From the NCBI GenBank assembly GCA_963925675.1, contig CAWUSW010000034.1:23353-87352 (forward strand): a stretch of DNA of 64,000 nucleotides. The letters are read 5' to 3'. The notes under the pieces are model-generated. The model saw only the letters and a list, made by a program, of their open reading frames with translations. It ran no database searches and was not told the origin of the DNA. Both the position numbers and the translations under genes were made by a program. This DNA comes from Eutrophocola sp963925675. GTDB lineage: Bacteria > Pseudomonadota > Gammaproteobacteria > Pseudomonadales > Pseudohongiellaceae. This document shows positions 24,961 to 33,162 of the stretch, one piece after another; position 1 is the stretch's first letter; each line of letters opens with the position of its first letter.

Positions 24961-26688
24961 ATGAACCTCAAGCAACAACTGGATTCAATAATCTCAGCCG
25001 GAATCTCCGAAACCGCCGGCATCGCCGACTGCCAGGCCCTGATCAATTATGCCCGGGATGAAAAGTTTGGTGATTACCAGGCCAACGGCATAATGGGCGT
25101 TGCCAAACAACTGGGTAAGAATCCACGTGAATTTGGTGAGCAAGTTCTCGACACTCTGGACCTATCCGGAATTGCCGAGAAACTCGAGCTTGCAGGCCCG
25201 GGCTTTATTAACATACACCTTGCCAATGATTTTCTTTCCAGTGCATTGAACACCCTGATTACATCCGGCCAACTCATCCAGAATGCAGAGACCCTGCAGA
25301 CAGTTGTGGTCGATTATTCATCGCCAAATCTTGCCAAGGAAATGCATGTAGGCCATATGCGGGGGACCATTATTGGCGACTCCCTGGTAAGAATTTTTGA
25401 ACATCTTGGGCATACCGTGATCCGACAAAACCACTTCGGTGACTGGGGCACACAATTTGGTATGTTGATTACTCATATGCAGGATCTGCACAGTGCCGAT
25501 ACTTCTTTGAAAAATGAACTTGCTGACCTGGAAGTGTTTTATCGCCAAGCCAAAGAACGCTTTGATTCAGATGCTGATTTCGCTAATGCCAGCCGCGAGA
25601 ACGTGGTTAAGCTGCAGGCAGGTGACGCTGAATGTCTGGCGCTATGGCAAGACTTTATTAAAATTTCCATGGAGCATTGCGAAAAACTCTATGCCTTGCT
25701 TGGCATTACACTGAGTCCCGATGACATTCGCGCGGAAAGCTTTTACAACGACAAGCTGGCTCCGGTCATTGCAGATCTTGAAGCAAAGGCTTTGCTTACC
25801 GAATCTGATGGAGCTTCCTGCGTCTTTCTGGAAGAATTTACCAGCAAGGATGGCACGCCTCTTCCAGTCATAGTAAAAAAATCTGATGGCGGTTTTCTTT
25901 ATGCCACAACAGATCTTGCCGCGATTCAGTATCGCAATGAAACACTCCATGCTGATCGCGTCCTGTATGTCGTTGATGCTCGCCAGAGTTTGCATTTCCA
26001 ACAGATTTTCAAAGTCGCTGAACTGGCAGATTATAAAAAACAATCATGTTCTCTCGAACATCTCTCTTATGGCACCATGATGGGCAGTGACGGAAAACCC
26101 TTCAAAACCCGAAGTGGCGGCACAGTCAAACTACTTGATCTGGTCAATGAAGGGGTTACTCGAGCTCACTCGTTAGTTGCAGATAAAAACCCTGATATGC
26201 AGGACGCCGAAAAACAGGCTATTGCCGAAGTCGTGGGTATTGCCGCGATAAAATATTTTGAATTAAGCAAAAATAGAAACAGTGACTATGTGTTTGACTG
26301 GGACACCATGCTGTCCTTTGAAGGAAATACGGCACCTTACCTGCTTTACGCCTATGCCAGAATCCGTAGCATATTCAGAAAAGAAGAAGCTGCGAACATA
26401 GCCTCTTTTGACATCAGCGTCATTGAAAAAGAAGAAAAAGCCCTGGCCATCAAATTATTACAATTTACTGAAACTGTTGAACAAGTTGCCCAGGACTGTT
26501 TCCCCAATCAGCTCTGTCTGTATTTATATGAATTGGCAGGCATATACATGCGATTTTATGAAGCATGTCCAGTCTTAAAAGCGCAAGAAACTGTTAAAAA
26601 CTCACGGCTTGGTCTATGTCAGCTGACAGCGCTTACCATCAGAGAAGGACTGAATTTACTGGGTATTGATACTCTGGATAAGATGTAA
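24961..26688 (+). CDS. argS: Arginyl-tRNA synthetase
   Basis: Class I aminoacyl-tRNA synthetase, 575 residues. The HIGH motif is H-V-G-H at 129-132, preceded by the typical S-P-N-L-A-K-E-M. As in many ArgRS the KMSKS loop is not canonical: the region reads M-G-S-D-G-K-P-F-K-T-R. The C-terminal anticodon-binding helical domain (about 455-575) ends with the usual L-x-L-L-G-I-x-x-L-x-x-M. The N-terminal tRNA D-loop-binding domain is present. Single gene with its own promoter. Confidence 0.96.
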   Translation: MNLKQQLDSIISAGISETAGIADCQALINYARDEKFGDYQANGIMGVAKQLGKNPREFGEQVLDTLDLSGIAEKLELAGPGFINIHLANDFLSSALNTLITSGQLIQNAETLQTVVVDYSSPNLAKEMHVGHMRGTIIGDSLVRIFEHLGHTVIRQNHFGDWGTQFGMLITHMQDLHSADTSLKNELADLEVFYRQAKERFDSDADFANASRENVVKLQAGDAECLALWQDFIKISMEHCEKLYALLGITLSPDDIRAESFYNDKLAPVIADLEAKALLTESDGASCVFLEEFTSKDGTPLPVIVKKSDGGFLYATTDLAAIQYRNETLHADRVLYVVDARQSLHFQQIFKVAELADYKKQSCSLEHLSYGTMMGSDGKPFKTRSGGTVKLLDLVNEGVTRAHSLVADKNPDMQDAEKQAIAEVVGIAAIKYFELSKNRNSDYVFDWDTMLSFEGNTAPYLLYAYARIRSIFRKEEAANIASFDISVIEKEEKALAIKLLQFTETVEQVAQDCFPNQLCLYLYELAGIYMRFYEACPVLKAQETVKNSRLGLCQLTALTIREGLNLLGIDTLDKM

Positions 26689-26738
26689 GCCTGATAAGCT
26701 TTTCAGCCTATTCTCCCCTACTCTAGCTACTTGCATGT

Positions 26739-26747
26739 TGCTATAAT
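26739..26747 (+). promoter_or_regulatory. Extended -10 promoter element upstream of icd
   Basis: TGCTATAAT (26739-26747) is an exact extended -10 (TGnTATAAT), 93 nt before the icd ATG. No good -35 is visible at standard spacing, which extended -10 promoters do not need. Confidence 0.5.
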
Positions 26748-26840
26748 GCGCTCCGCAGAATATTGAGTCACTGGACTTAACATTTGGCCCCTAATTTAAG
26801 TCTTATTGTTTGCATCACATTTAAAATCATCAGGTAAAAC

Positions 26841-29072
26841 ATGACCGATAAAACAACGATTATCTACACACTGACAGACGAAGCTCCAGCTCTGGCAACC
26901 TATTCTTTGCTTCCTGTCATCAAGGCCTTTACCGCCTCCTCCAATATCGACATGGAAACACGGGATATTTCACTGGCTGCACGAATAATTGCTGTGTTTC
27001 CTGATTACATGCCTGATGGTATGAAACAAAGTGATGATTTGGCCTACTTGGGCGCATTAGCAATGAAACCTGAAGCAAATATCATTAAATTGCCCAATAT
27101 CAGCGCTTCTTTGCCACAAATGAATGCCACGATCAAAGAACTGAAAGATAAAGGCTTTCCATTGCCGGATTACCCAGAGAATCCAAAAACTGATGAACAA
27201 AAGGACATTAAGGAACGCTATGACCGGGTCAAAGGGAGCGCCGTCAATCCAGTACTTAGGGAAGGTAATTCTGATCGTCGCGCGCCTGGTGCGGTAAAAC
27301 AATACGCCAGACAAAACCCTCACTCCATGGGTGAATGGTCTGCTGACTCAAAGACCAATGTTGCCCACATGAATGAAGGCGACTTTTTTGGCAGTGAGCA
27401 ATCTCTTACCTTATCGAAAGAAGATTCCTATCAAATTGAATTTGTCGATCAAGGCGGCGCTATACACACAATGAAAGCCTCTGCTCCGCTACTCGAAGGT
27501 GAAGTTATCGATTCCTGCGTGATGAGTTGCTCGGCGCTCAGAACTTTTCTCGAAAATGCCTTCCAGCAAGCCAAACAACAAGGTGTATTACTTTCACTAC
27601 ATTTGAAAGCCACCATGATGAAGGTATCGGACCCGATTCTTTTTGGTCATGCAGTCTCGGTATTCTTTCAGGATGTATTTGATAAACATGCTGATACCTT
27701 TAAGGAACTCGGCGCCAATCCCAATAATGGTTTTGGGGCAATGCTTGACTTGCTCGACAACTTACCTGCTGAGAAGAAAGCCGAAATTGAACAGGATATC
27801 CAGGCCTGTTATGAACAAAGACCGCCACTGGCAATGGTAAATTCTGACAAGGGAATTACCAATTTACATGTACCAAGCGATGTCATCATTGACGCATCAA
27901 TGCCCGCGGCTATCAGAGCTTCAGGAAAAATGTGGGGCCCTGATGGCGAACTCCATGACACTCTGGCTTTGATACCTGATCGCTGTTATGCCGACGTCTA
28001 TCAGGAAACTATTGATTTCTGTAAAGAAAATGGCGCTTTCGACCCTTGTACCATGGGTTCAGTACCCAATGTCGGCCTAATGGCACAAAAGGCTGAGGAA
28101 TATGGCTCCCATGATAAAACCTTTGAAATGACTGCCAAGGGCACCATGCAGGTAGTTAATGGCTCAGGCGACATTCTACTTTCTCATGAAGTAGAAAAAG
28201 GCGACATCTGGCGCATGTGTCAGGTTAAAGATGCGCCAATACAGGACTGGGTCAAATTGGCGGTGAAGCGCGCCAGAGCCTCAGGAACGCCTGCAGTATT
28301 CTGGCTCAACCCGGAACGTGCGCATGACTCCGAATTGATTGAGAAAGTGAACACCTATCTGAAAGATCATGATACTCAAGGTCTTCAGATTCATATTATG
28401 TCCCCGGTGGATGCAACACGATTTTCTTTACAGCGTTTAAAGGAAGGGAAAGACACTATCTCGGTAACGGGCAATGTTCTGCGTGATTACCTGACAGATT
28501 TGTTCCCTATTCTTGAAGTCGGCACCAGCGCAAAGATGCTATCTATTGTTCCCTTGATGAATGGTGGCAGTATGTTTGAAACTGGCGCGGGCGGTTCTGC
28601 ACCGAAACATGTTCAGCAATTTCAGCAAGAAAACCATCTGCGCTGGGACTCTTTGGGCGAGTTTCTGGCCTTGGCCGCATCTCTGGAACATCTTGGCCAA
28701 TCCACTGATAATCCCAAAGCGCTAATTCTTGCTAAAACCCTGGATGAAGCTACCGGGAAATTATTAATGGAAAACAAGAATCCATCACGTAAAGTGGGTG
28801 AGTTGGACAATCGTGGCAGTCATTTCTATCTGGCGCTGTATTGGTCACAAGCACTGGTAGCACAAAATGAAAATGCGGCTTTAAAAGAAGAATTCACCAG
28901 CCTGGCACAATCCCTTGCTGACATGGAATCCGCTATTGTGGATGAATTGAATGGTATTCAGGGAACTGCTGTTGATCTTGGCGGCTATTACAAGACTGAT
29001 CCTGACTTATGTGCGAAGGCCATGTGTCCAAGCCAGATGTTGAATTCTGTTTTAGCGACATTTGCCGCTTAA
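26841..29072 (+). CDS. icd: Monomeric NADP-dependent isocitrate dehydrogenase
   Basis: Oxidative decarboxylation of isocitrate to 2-oxoglutarate. The 743-residue length, the start T-x-K-x-T-I-I-Y-T-L-T-D-E-A-P-A-L-A and the internal R-R-A-P-x-x-V-K and G-N-V-L-R-D-Y-L-T-D-L-F-P-I-L-E segments identify the monomeric (IDH-II) type, not the 420-residue homodimeric one. It supplies the TCA step between gltA and sucAB, which lie 20 kb away. The stop is 8 nt from the stop of the converging TRAP gene, with no recognisable terminator between. Confidence 0.96.
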   Translation: MTDKTTIIYTLTDEAPALATYSLLPVIKAFTASSNIDMETRDISLAARIIAVFPDYMPDGMKQSDDLAYLGALAMKPEANIIKLPNISASLPQMNATIKELKDKGFPLPDYPENPKTDEQKDIKERYDRVKGSAVNPVLREGNSDRRAPGAVKQYARQNPHSMGEWSADSKTNVAHMNEGDFFGSEQSLTLSKEDSYQIEFVDQGGAIHTMKASAPLLEGEVIDSCVMSCSALRTFLENAFQQAKQQGVLLSLHLKATMMKVSDPILFGHAVSVFFQDVFDKHADTFKELGANPNNGFGAMLDLLDNLPAEKKAEIEQDIQACYEQRPPLAMVNSDKGITNLHVPSDVIIDASMPAAIRASGKMWGPDGELHDTLALIPDRCYADVYQETIDFCKENGAFDPCTMGSVPNVGLMAQKAEEYGSHDKTFEMTAKGTMQVVNGSGDILLSHEVEKGDIWRMCQVKDAPIQDWVKLAVKRARASGTPAVFWLNPERAHDSELIEKVNTYLKDHDTQGLQIHIMSPVDATRFSLQRLKEGKDTISVTGNVLRDYLTDLFPILEVGTSAKMLSIVPLMNGGSMFETGAGGSAPKHVQQFQQENHLRWDSLGEFLALAASLEHLGQSTDNPKALILAKTLDEATGKLLMENKNPSRKVGELDNRGSHFYLALYWSQALVAQNENAALKEEFTSLAQSLADMESAIVDELNGIQGTAVDLGGYYKTDPDLCAKAMCPSQMLNSVLATFAA

Positions 29073-29080
29073 TTAATTAT

Positions 29081-30991
29081 TTATTTAAGAAGAAACAGGC
29101 TCAGTGCCGGGAAAACCATCAACAGGATGGTGACCATCAGAGTAATCAATACAAAAGGCAAAGCCCCGCTGAAAATCATGCCCAGACTGATTGACTCATC
29201 ATCCACACTTGCTTTGATGACGTAGACACTCAAACCCAATGGCGGGGTTAACAAGCCTATTTCGATTCCTACTACAGTAATGATGCCAAACCAGACCAGG
29301 TTTTCCCCCATCGCTGCAACTACCGGTAATGCCAGCGGTAACAGTATCAACATGATAGAAGTTGAATCCAGTACCGTGCCCAGAATAATCAGTAAGCCGA
29401 GGTAAATTACTAAAAATCCGGCAAGGCCGAGACTTGAATCTCCCAGTATGGCCGCAATAACCTGAGGCAATTCTGTCAGGGTTAACATCATGCTGAAAAT
29501 ACTGGCACAGATAATCAGAAACAGGATACTGACTGAGACTTGCCCCGCTTCCTGCATAACTTCCCATAAACGTCCTTTATCAAGCTTGCCGCGTACCAGT
29601 GCAATCAACATAGCCGCTAAAGCACCGGCGGCGCCAGCTTCTGTTGGCGTAAATATCCCGCCATAGATCCCACCTAAAACAACAAGCACGAGAACCAGTA
29701 CGGCTAGAAGCCCTGGCCAGGCAGGCCCATCAGCATTCCTTGCATCGATTGTTTCTCCCTGGATTTCACCCACAAAAGTGGGGACAAAAAATGCCATCAG
29801 TAACACTCCGACAGCAAAACAACATGCAAGGATAATGCCTGGAATAATGGCGGCAATAAATAAATCACCAATAGAGACTTCTGCAATAACCCCGTAAACA
29901 ATGAGCAGCAAACTAGGCGGAATGAGCATACCTAGAACAGAAGACCCGGCAGTTAAGCCCACCGCAAAACGTTTTGTATAACCATGGCGTACCAACTCCG
30001 GCACCGCTATCTTTGAAAAAATGGCAGCAGACGCTATGGATATACCGGTTATAGCCGCGAAAATCGCATTCGCTGCCACTGTAGCCACACCAAGACCGCC
30101 TTTTATTCTGCCAAACACTTGCTGAGCAGCACGAAATGCATCCCTGCCAATATCAGCGACATTGACAAAAAGCCCCATCAACACAAAGAGAGGAACAGTG
30201 GCAAATACATATTCTGACACTGTGCCTTCAGCAGCAAGAGACAAGGTGCGAGTAGCTATAGTGAAGTCCTGTTTCAGGACCGCCAGGCCAAGAAAACCCG
30301 TCAGCAGCAAAGAGATAGCAATAGGCATGCCCATAGCTATCAGGATTAGTGCCAGAGCAATCATAAACACGCCTACAACACGTGGTTCAACATTGAGTGT
30401 CCACAGCATATACAACACTACAAATACCACTGCAGGCAAAAGGAAGGCTTTTAAAAGAGGTAACAACTTTAAGCCTTTACCTGGACCATGGGCTGTATAA
30501 ATCTGTCGACAATATTCAAGCGCTGAAATCGCAGCCCCTAATACAATAATAAATTTAACCGGCCACACGGTGATGGTAAACACCGATTCCACACCGGCGA
30601 ATTCGTTTGTTGAAAAAGCTTTGATAAAGTCCGGCCATGCCCCCAGCGCCATAAAGAACATAATTACTGTGGCACTAAGCATCATCACAAGTTGCCATGC
30701 GTTGAGGAAATCAGGTGCTTTCAGGGCGTAGCTGTGACGAAAAAATTCGGTGCTGGTGAGTCTGTTGTGATGAATAGCATTAGCCAATTGCAGAAAAACT
30801 GCCGCTACCAGAGATAATGACGCCATTTCCGGAACGCCGGTGATTGGATGATCGAATAAATTTCTGCCGGCAATATCTGCACAAATCAGAAACATAATGG
30901 CGAAAATCCAGATAACCCCTGCACCATTCAATCGACTTATGAACCGGTTAAATAAAAATCCGGCAGTATTCGCTTCAACTGCACCTGACAC
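29081..30991 (-). CDS. TRAP transporter, fused small and large permease (DctQM)
   Basis: 636 residues. The N-terminal part (about 1-165) has four membrane segments typical of DctQ. After a short link with two further segments, the DctM domain (about 205-636) has about twelve segments with family motifs such as G-M-P-I-A-I-S and P-P-S-L-L-L-I-V-Y-G. Together with DctP it forms a sodium-driven importer of an organic anion; the substrate cannot be read from sequence. The start is GTG (30989-30991) with AAGGGG upstream. A REP cluster separates it from dctP. Confidence 0.9.
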   Translation of the reverse strand: MSGAVEANTAGFLFNRFISRLNGAGVIWIFAIMFLICADIAGRNLFDHPITGVPEMASLSLVAAVFLQLANAIHHNRLTSTEFFRHSYALKAPDFLNAWQLVMMLSATVIMFFMALGAWPDFIKAFSTNEFAGVESVFTITVWPVKFIIVLGAAISALEYCRQIYTAHGPGKGLKLLPLLKAFLLPAVVFVVLYMLWTLNVEPRVVGVFMIALALILIAMGMPIAISLLLTGFLGLAVLKQDFTIATRTLSLAAEGTVSEYVFATVPLFVLMGLFVNVADIGRDAFRAAQQVFGRIKGGLGVATVAANAIFAAITGISIASAAIFSKIAVPELVRHGYTKRFAVGLTAGSSVLGMLIPPSLLLIVYGVIAEVSIGDLFIAAIIPGIILACCFAVGVLLMAFFVPTFVGEIQGETIDARNADGPAWPGLLAVLVLVLVVLGGIYGGIFTPTEAGAAGALAAMLIALVRGKLDKGRLWEVMQEAGQVSVSILFLIICASIFSMMLTLTELPQVIAAILGDSSLGLAGFLVIYLGLLIILGTVLDSTSIMLILLPLALPVVAAMGENLVWFGIITVVGIEIGLLTPPLGLSVYVIKASVDDESISLGMIFSGALPFVLITLMVTILLMVFPALSLFLLK

Positions 30992-31020
30992 CAGCCCTAC
31001 CCCTTTTATTTTGAACGCTC

Positions 31021-31124
31021 ACGGGGTTAAAACCCCTCCTACAAGGTTTAGCGAATCTATGTAGGAGGGACTTCAGTCCCGAAGAAAGGTGCTCAGCTCT
31101 TCGGGGTTAAAACCCCTCCTACAC
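31021..31124. repeat. REP/BIME cluster of three units
   Basis: Three copies of a REP-like palindrome: 31022-31043 (reverse), 31060-31082 (forward) and 31101-31124 (reverse). In forward orientation each is GTAGGAGGG followed by a short stem and CCC(C)GA. The two reverse units are nearly identical, and the middle one has a different loop stem (ACTTCAGT). The alternating orientation is typical of BIMEs. They sit between dctP and dctQM, where they may protect or attenuate the mRNA. Confidence 0.85.
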
Positions 31125-31150
31125 ACTTTCCACTTTTAACTTGTGACTTA

Positions 31151-32275
31151 TCATTCCTGATCCCATTGACGTCTGGGCTTACCCCCTGCAGCACGGATTG
31201 CATCCATATAAGCCTCAAGGACTTCCCGCGCTGGATATCCTCTGGCTTCAGCGGCATCTGCCCAGCGTCCTGCAATATTCGGTAATTGTTCAATCCACCG
31301 TGTTTTCTCTGCTTCTGACAGCTCGCTAACAATTGCCCCATCAGCTGCCATAGCGGCCAAGCCATTGTCATAACGTACTGCGAGCTCATCGGCAACTTTG
31401 AGACTATATTCTCCGCCAAGTTCCGAGAGTACCTTTTGCACATCATCAGGCAAGCCACCCCAGGTATCCAGATTAACGGACATTCCACCAGTCAATTGGC
31501 CACCGATTCCCACCAGAGTGATATAGGGAGCTACTTCATGAATACGATATGCCGGTGCGCCAGTCATCATAATAAGCACCCCATCTGCGACACCAGTCTG
31601 AATTTGAGTGTAATAACTGGTTAGTCCCCCTTCTACAGCAATAGCACCGGTTCCTTCAAGCCACGCTGAAGTGACGCCTGGCGCAAGAATTTTGCGACCA
31701 CGTAAATCATCAACCGACTCAACAGGAAAATTTGTCATCAGGTGATAGGTGTCCAGCACACTACCTCCAAGAAAATGCTGGTTTTGAGTAGTCCAGGCAG
31801 CATTCAAGGCCGGCATGGTTTCATGCAGCTCATTCATAACTCGTCGAATCAAATGAAAATCATCAGTGGCAAAAGGGGAAAAATACGTGACATTCTGCAA
31901 GGGCATTTTTGATAGCTCCCACAATGTACCAACCCAGCCAACATCTGTTAAACCAATTTCTACCGCTTCCAGTGTGTTTTCAAGTTTATATAAAGAGCCT
32001 CCATAAGCTTCGGTCCAGCGAATGTCATAGGGACTCTCTACTTGCTTTAAACGCATATTTGCTTGGGCTACGACATGACTGTGCATCACACCTACCCAGG
32101 GCAATGCCGTGTTATGACTTGAAGCAATAGTCAGACGTATGGTTTCTGCTTGGCCGAAAAGCGGAAAAAAAAGAAAAGCACACAATAAAAAAGGTGTCAG
32201 GACATGAGTCCGGACACCTTTAATATTAAATAGAAACTGCGACCAATTGGGCATATCTATTCTCGGTTTATGCAT
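31151..32275 (-). CDS. TRAP transporter solute-binding protein (DctP family)
   Basis: 374 residues with a long N-terminal export signal (hydrophobic core about 25-41, cleavage near G-Q-A-E). Mature-protein motifs of the DctP family are seen, including the G-R-K-I-L-A-P-G substrate-arginine region and Y-T-Q-I-Q-T-G-V-A-D-G. It captures the substrate in the periplasm for the DctQM permease downstream. Either ATG at 32275 or ATG at 32254 could start it; neither has a strong ribosome site. A terminator-like hairpin lies within its signal-peptide codons. Confidence 0.9.
   Translation of the reverse strand: MHKPRIDMPNWSQFLFNIKGVRTHVLTPFLLCAFLFFPLFGQAETIRLTIASSHNTALPWVGVMHSHVVAQANMRLKQVESPYDIRWTEAYGGSLYKLENTLEAVEIGLTDVGWVGTLWELSKMPLQNVTYFSPFATDDFHLIRRVMNELHETMPALNAAWTTQNQHFLGGSVLDTYHLMTNFPVESVDDLRGRKILAPGVTSAWLEGTGAIAVEGGLTSYYTQIQTGVADGVLIMMTGAPAYRIHEVAPYITLVGIGGQLTGGMSVNLDTWGGLPDDVQKVLSELGGEYSLKVADELAVRYDNGLAAMAADGAIVSELSEAEKTRWIEQLPNIAGRWADAAEARGYPAREVLEAYMDAIRAAGGKPRRQWDQE
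32187..32221 (-). promoter_or_regulatory. Terminator-like hairpin inside the dctP signal-peptide codons
   Basis: On the minus-strand transcript AAAGGUGUC (from 32221) pairs perfectly with GACACCUUU (to 32190); inside, GGAC pairs with GUCC around a 4-nt loop, with one mismatch between the stems. Six U then AUU follow. This is the form of an intrinsic terminator but it lies about 55-85 nt inside dctP, at residues 19-29. It may act as an attenuator after the upstream methyltransferase-like gene. Confidence 0.6.
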
Positions 32276-32281
32276 ATGTAA

Positions 32282-33049
32282 TTAACGCGGTTTCTGAAAT
32301 ATCAGTAATGCCCTGTCCGTGCCTCCTCGCATCCCAGGAGAAAAAACCATCGCAGTTCTATCATCATCAGGATTAGCGAGAATATCACTGTCTACGATCA
32401 GGTTAAATCCTGCCGCAGAAATCTCATTTACAATTGCTTCTTTGCCAATGCGGTGAATAGTGGTTGTGTCACGCCATCCTGAGCCATCTTCAGCCAGATG
32501 ATCAACAATGACATATTTGCCTCCCGGCTTCAGTGCAGCAAAAATCTTGCTGTTCATTAGCGCTATGTCTACCTCTACACCCTGCAGGTCATGGTAATAA
32601 AGTATGTTGTACACAGCATCCAGATCCGCTGGCAAACTTAAATCACTATAATCAACAATATGATATTCAGCATTAGCGCGTGCATCCGCAAAAGCTTGGC
32701 CAGCAACACCAACATTACCTTCTCCGAAATCTGCAAGATAAGGCATATCATACATCTCCACCTTACCGGCCGGACCGACTGCTTCTACCAGCATTGGCGT
32801 GTAGTACTGTCCAAAGGTAGTGATTTCAGCAACATGGTCACCTTCATTTAAATCAGCAAGGGTCAGTACTTGTGCAGGTAAACGCCCTGTATCTCTTGCA
32901 GTAGCCTCAGCATTCCTGACATCAGACTCAACTGCACGTTTGATATGGGCGGGGGTATTATCAGGGACAGAATAGTCTTGAGCGACAGCTGCATGGCCTG
33001 GCAAAGCAATCGTTAGCAACAAACCCAGTGAATAATAAAATGTCCTCAC
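32282..33049 (-). CDS. Exported class I methyltransferase-like protein
   Basis: 255 residues with a clear Sec signal peptide (about 1-23, ending A-V-A-Q). The mature part resembles predicted methyltransferases of the COG4798 type: V-G-P-A-G-K-V after motif I, then L-K-P-G-G-K-Y-V-I-V-D-H near the end of the fold. The glycine-rich SAM loop is altered here (I-T-T-F-G-Q-Y-Y-T), and SAM is not expected in the periplasm, so methyl transfer is doubtful. It ends 6 nt before dctP and may be co-transcribed with the TRAP genes. Confidence 0.75.
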   Translation of the reverse strand: MRTFYYSLGLLLTIALPGHAAVAQDYSVPDNTPAHIKRAVESDVRNAEATARDTGRLPAQVLTLADLNEGDHVAEITTFGQYYTPMLVEAVGPAGKVEMYDMPYLADFGEGNVGVAGQAFADARANAEYHIVDYSDLSLPADLDAVYNILYYHDLQGVEVDIALMNSKIFAALKPGGKYVIVDHLAEDGSGWRDTTTIHRIGKEAIVNEISAAGFNLIVDSDILANPDDDRTAMVFSPGMRGGTDRALLIFQKPR

Positions 33050-33095
33050 ATATGCTCCTTATTACTGCAAATAAATACTGAAAAACAGACCTGCC

Positions 33096-33137
33096 AAAAA
33101 ATCCTCAGACAAACAATTGTAAACCTGAGGATTTTTT
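33096..33137 (-). terminator. Terminator of htpG
   Basis: AAAAAATCCTCAG (33096-33108) pairs with CTGAGGATTTTTT (33125-33137) around a 16-nt loop. Read on the minus strand, a T run follows the stem just after the htpG stop. The symmetric A/T flanks may also stop plus-strand transcription. Confidence 0.8.
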
Positions 33138-33162
33138 ATGCAACAGTACCAGTACTATTTAT

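Noticed and set aside
24961..26688. Apparent lack of KMSKS in argS
   Set aside because: Non-canonical KMSKS is common in arginyl-tRNA synthetases and the surrounding loop is normal, so it is not a defect.
29073..29080. Possible terminator between icd and the TRAP gene
   Set aside because: Only 8 nt separate the converging stops and no hairpin with T run was found.
31093..31488. 131-codon minus-strand frame overlapping the REP cluster
   Set aside because: Out-of-frame with dctP, which has clear family motifs, and it runs into repeat sequence.
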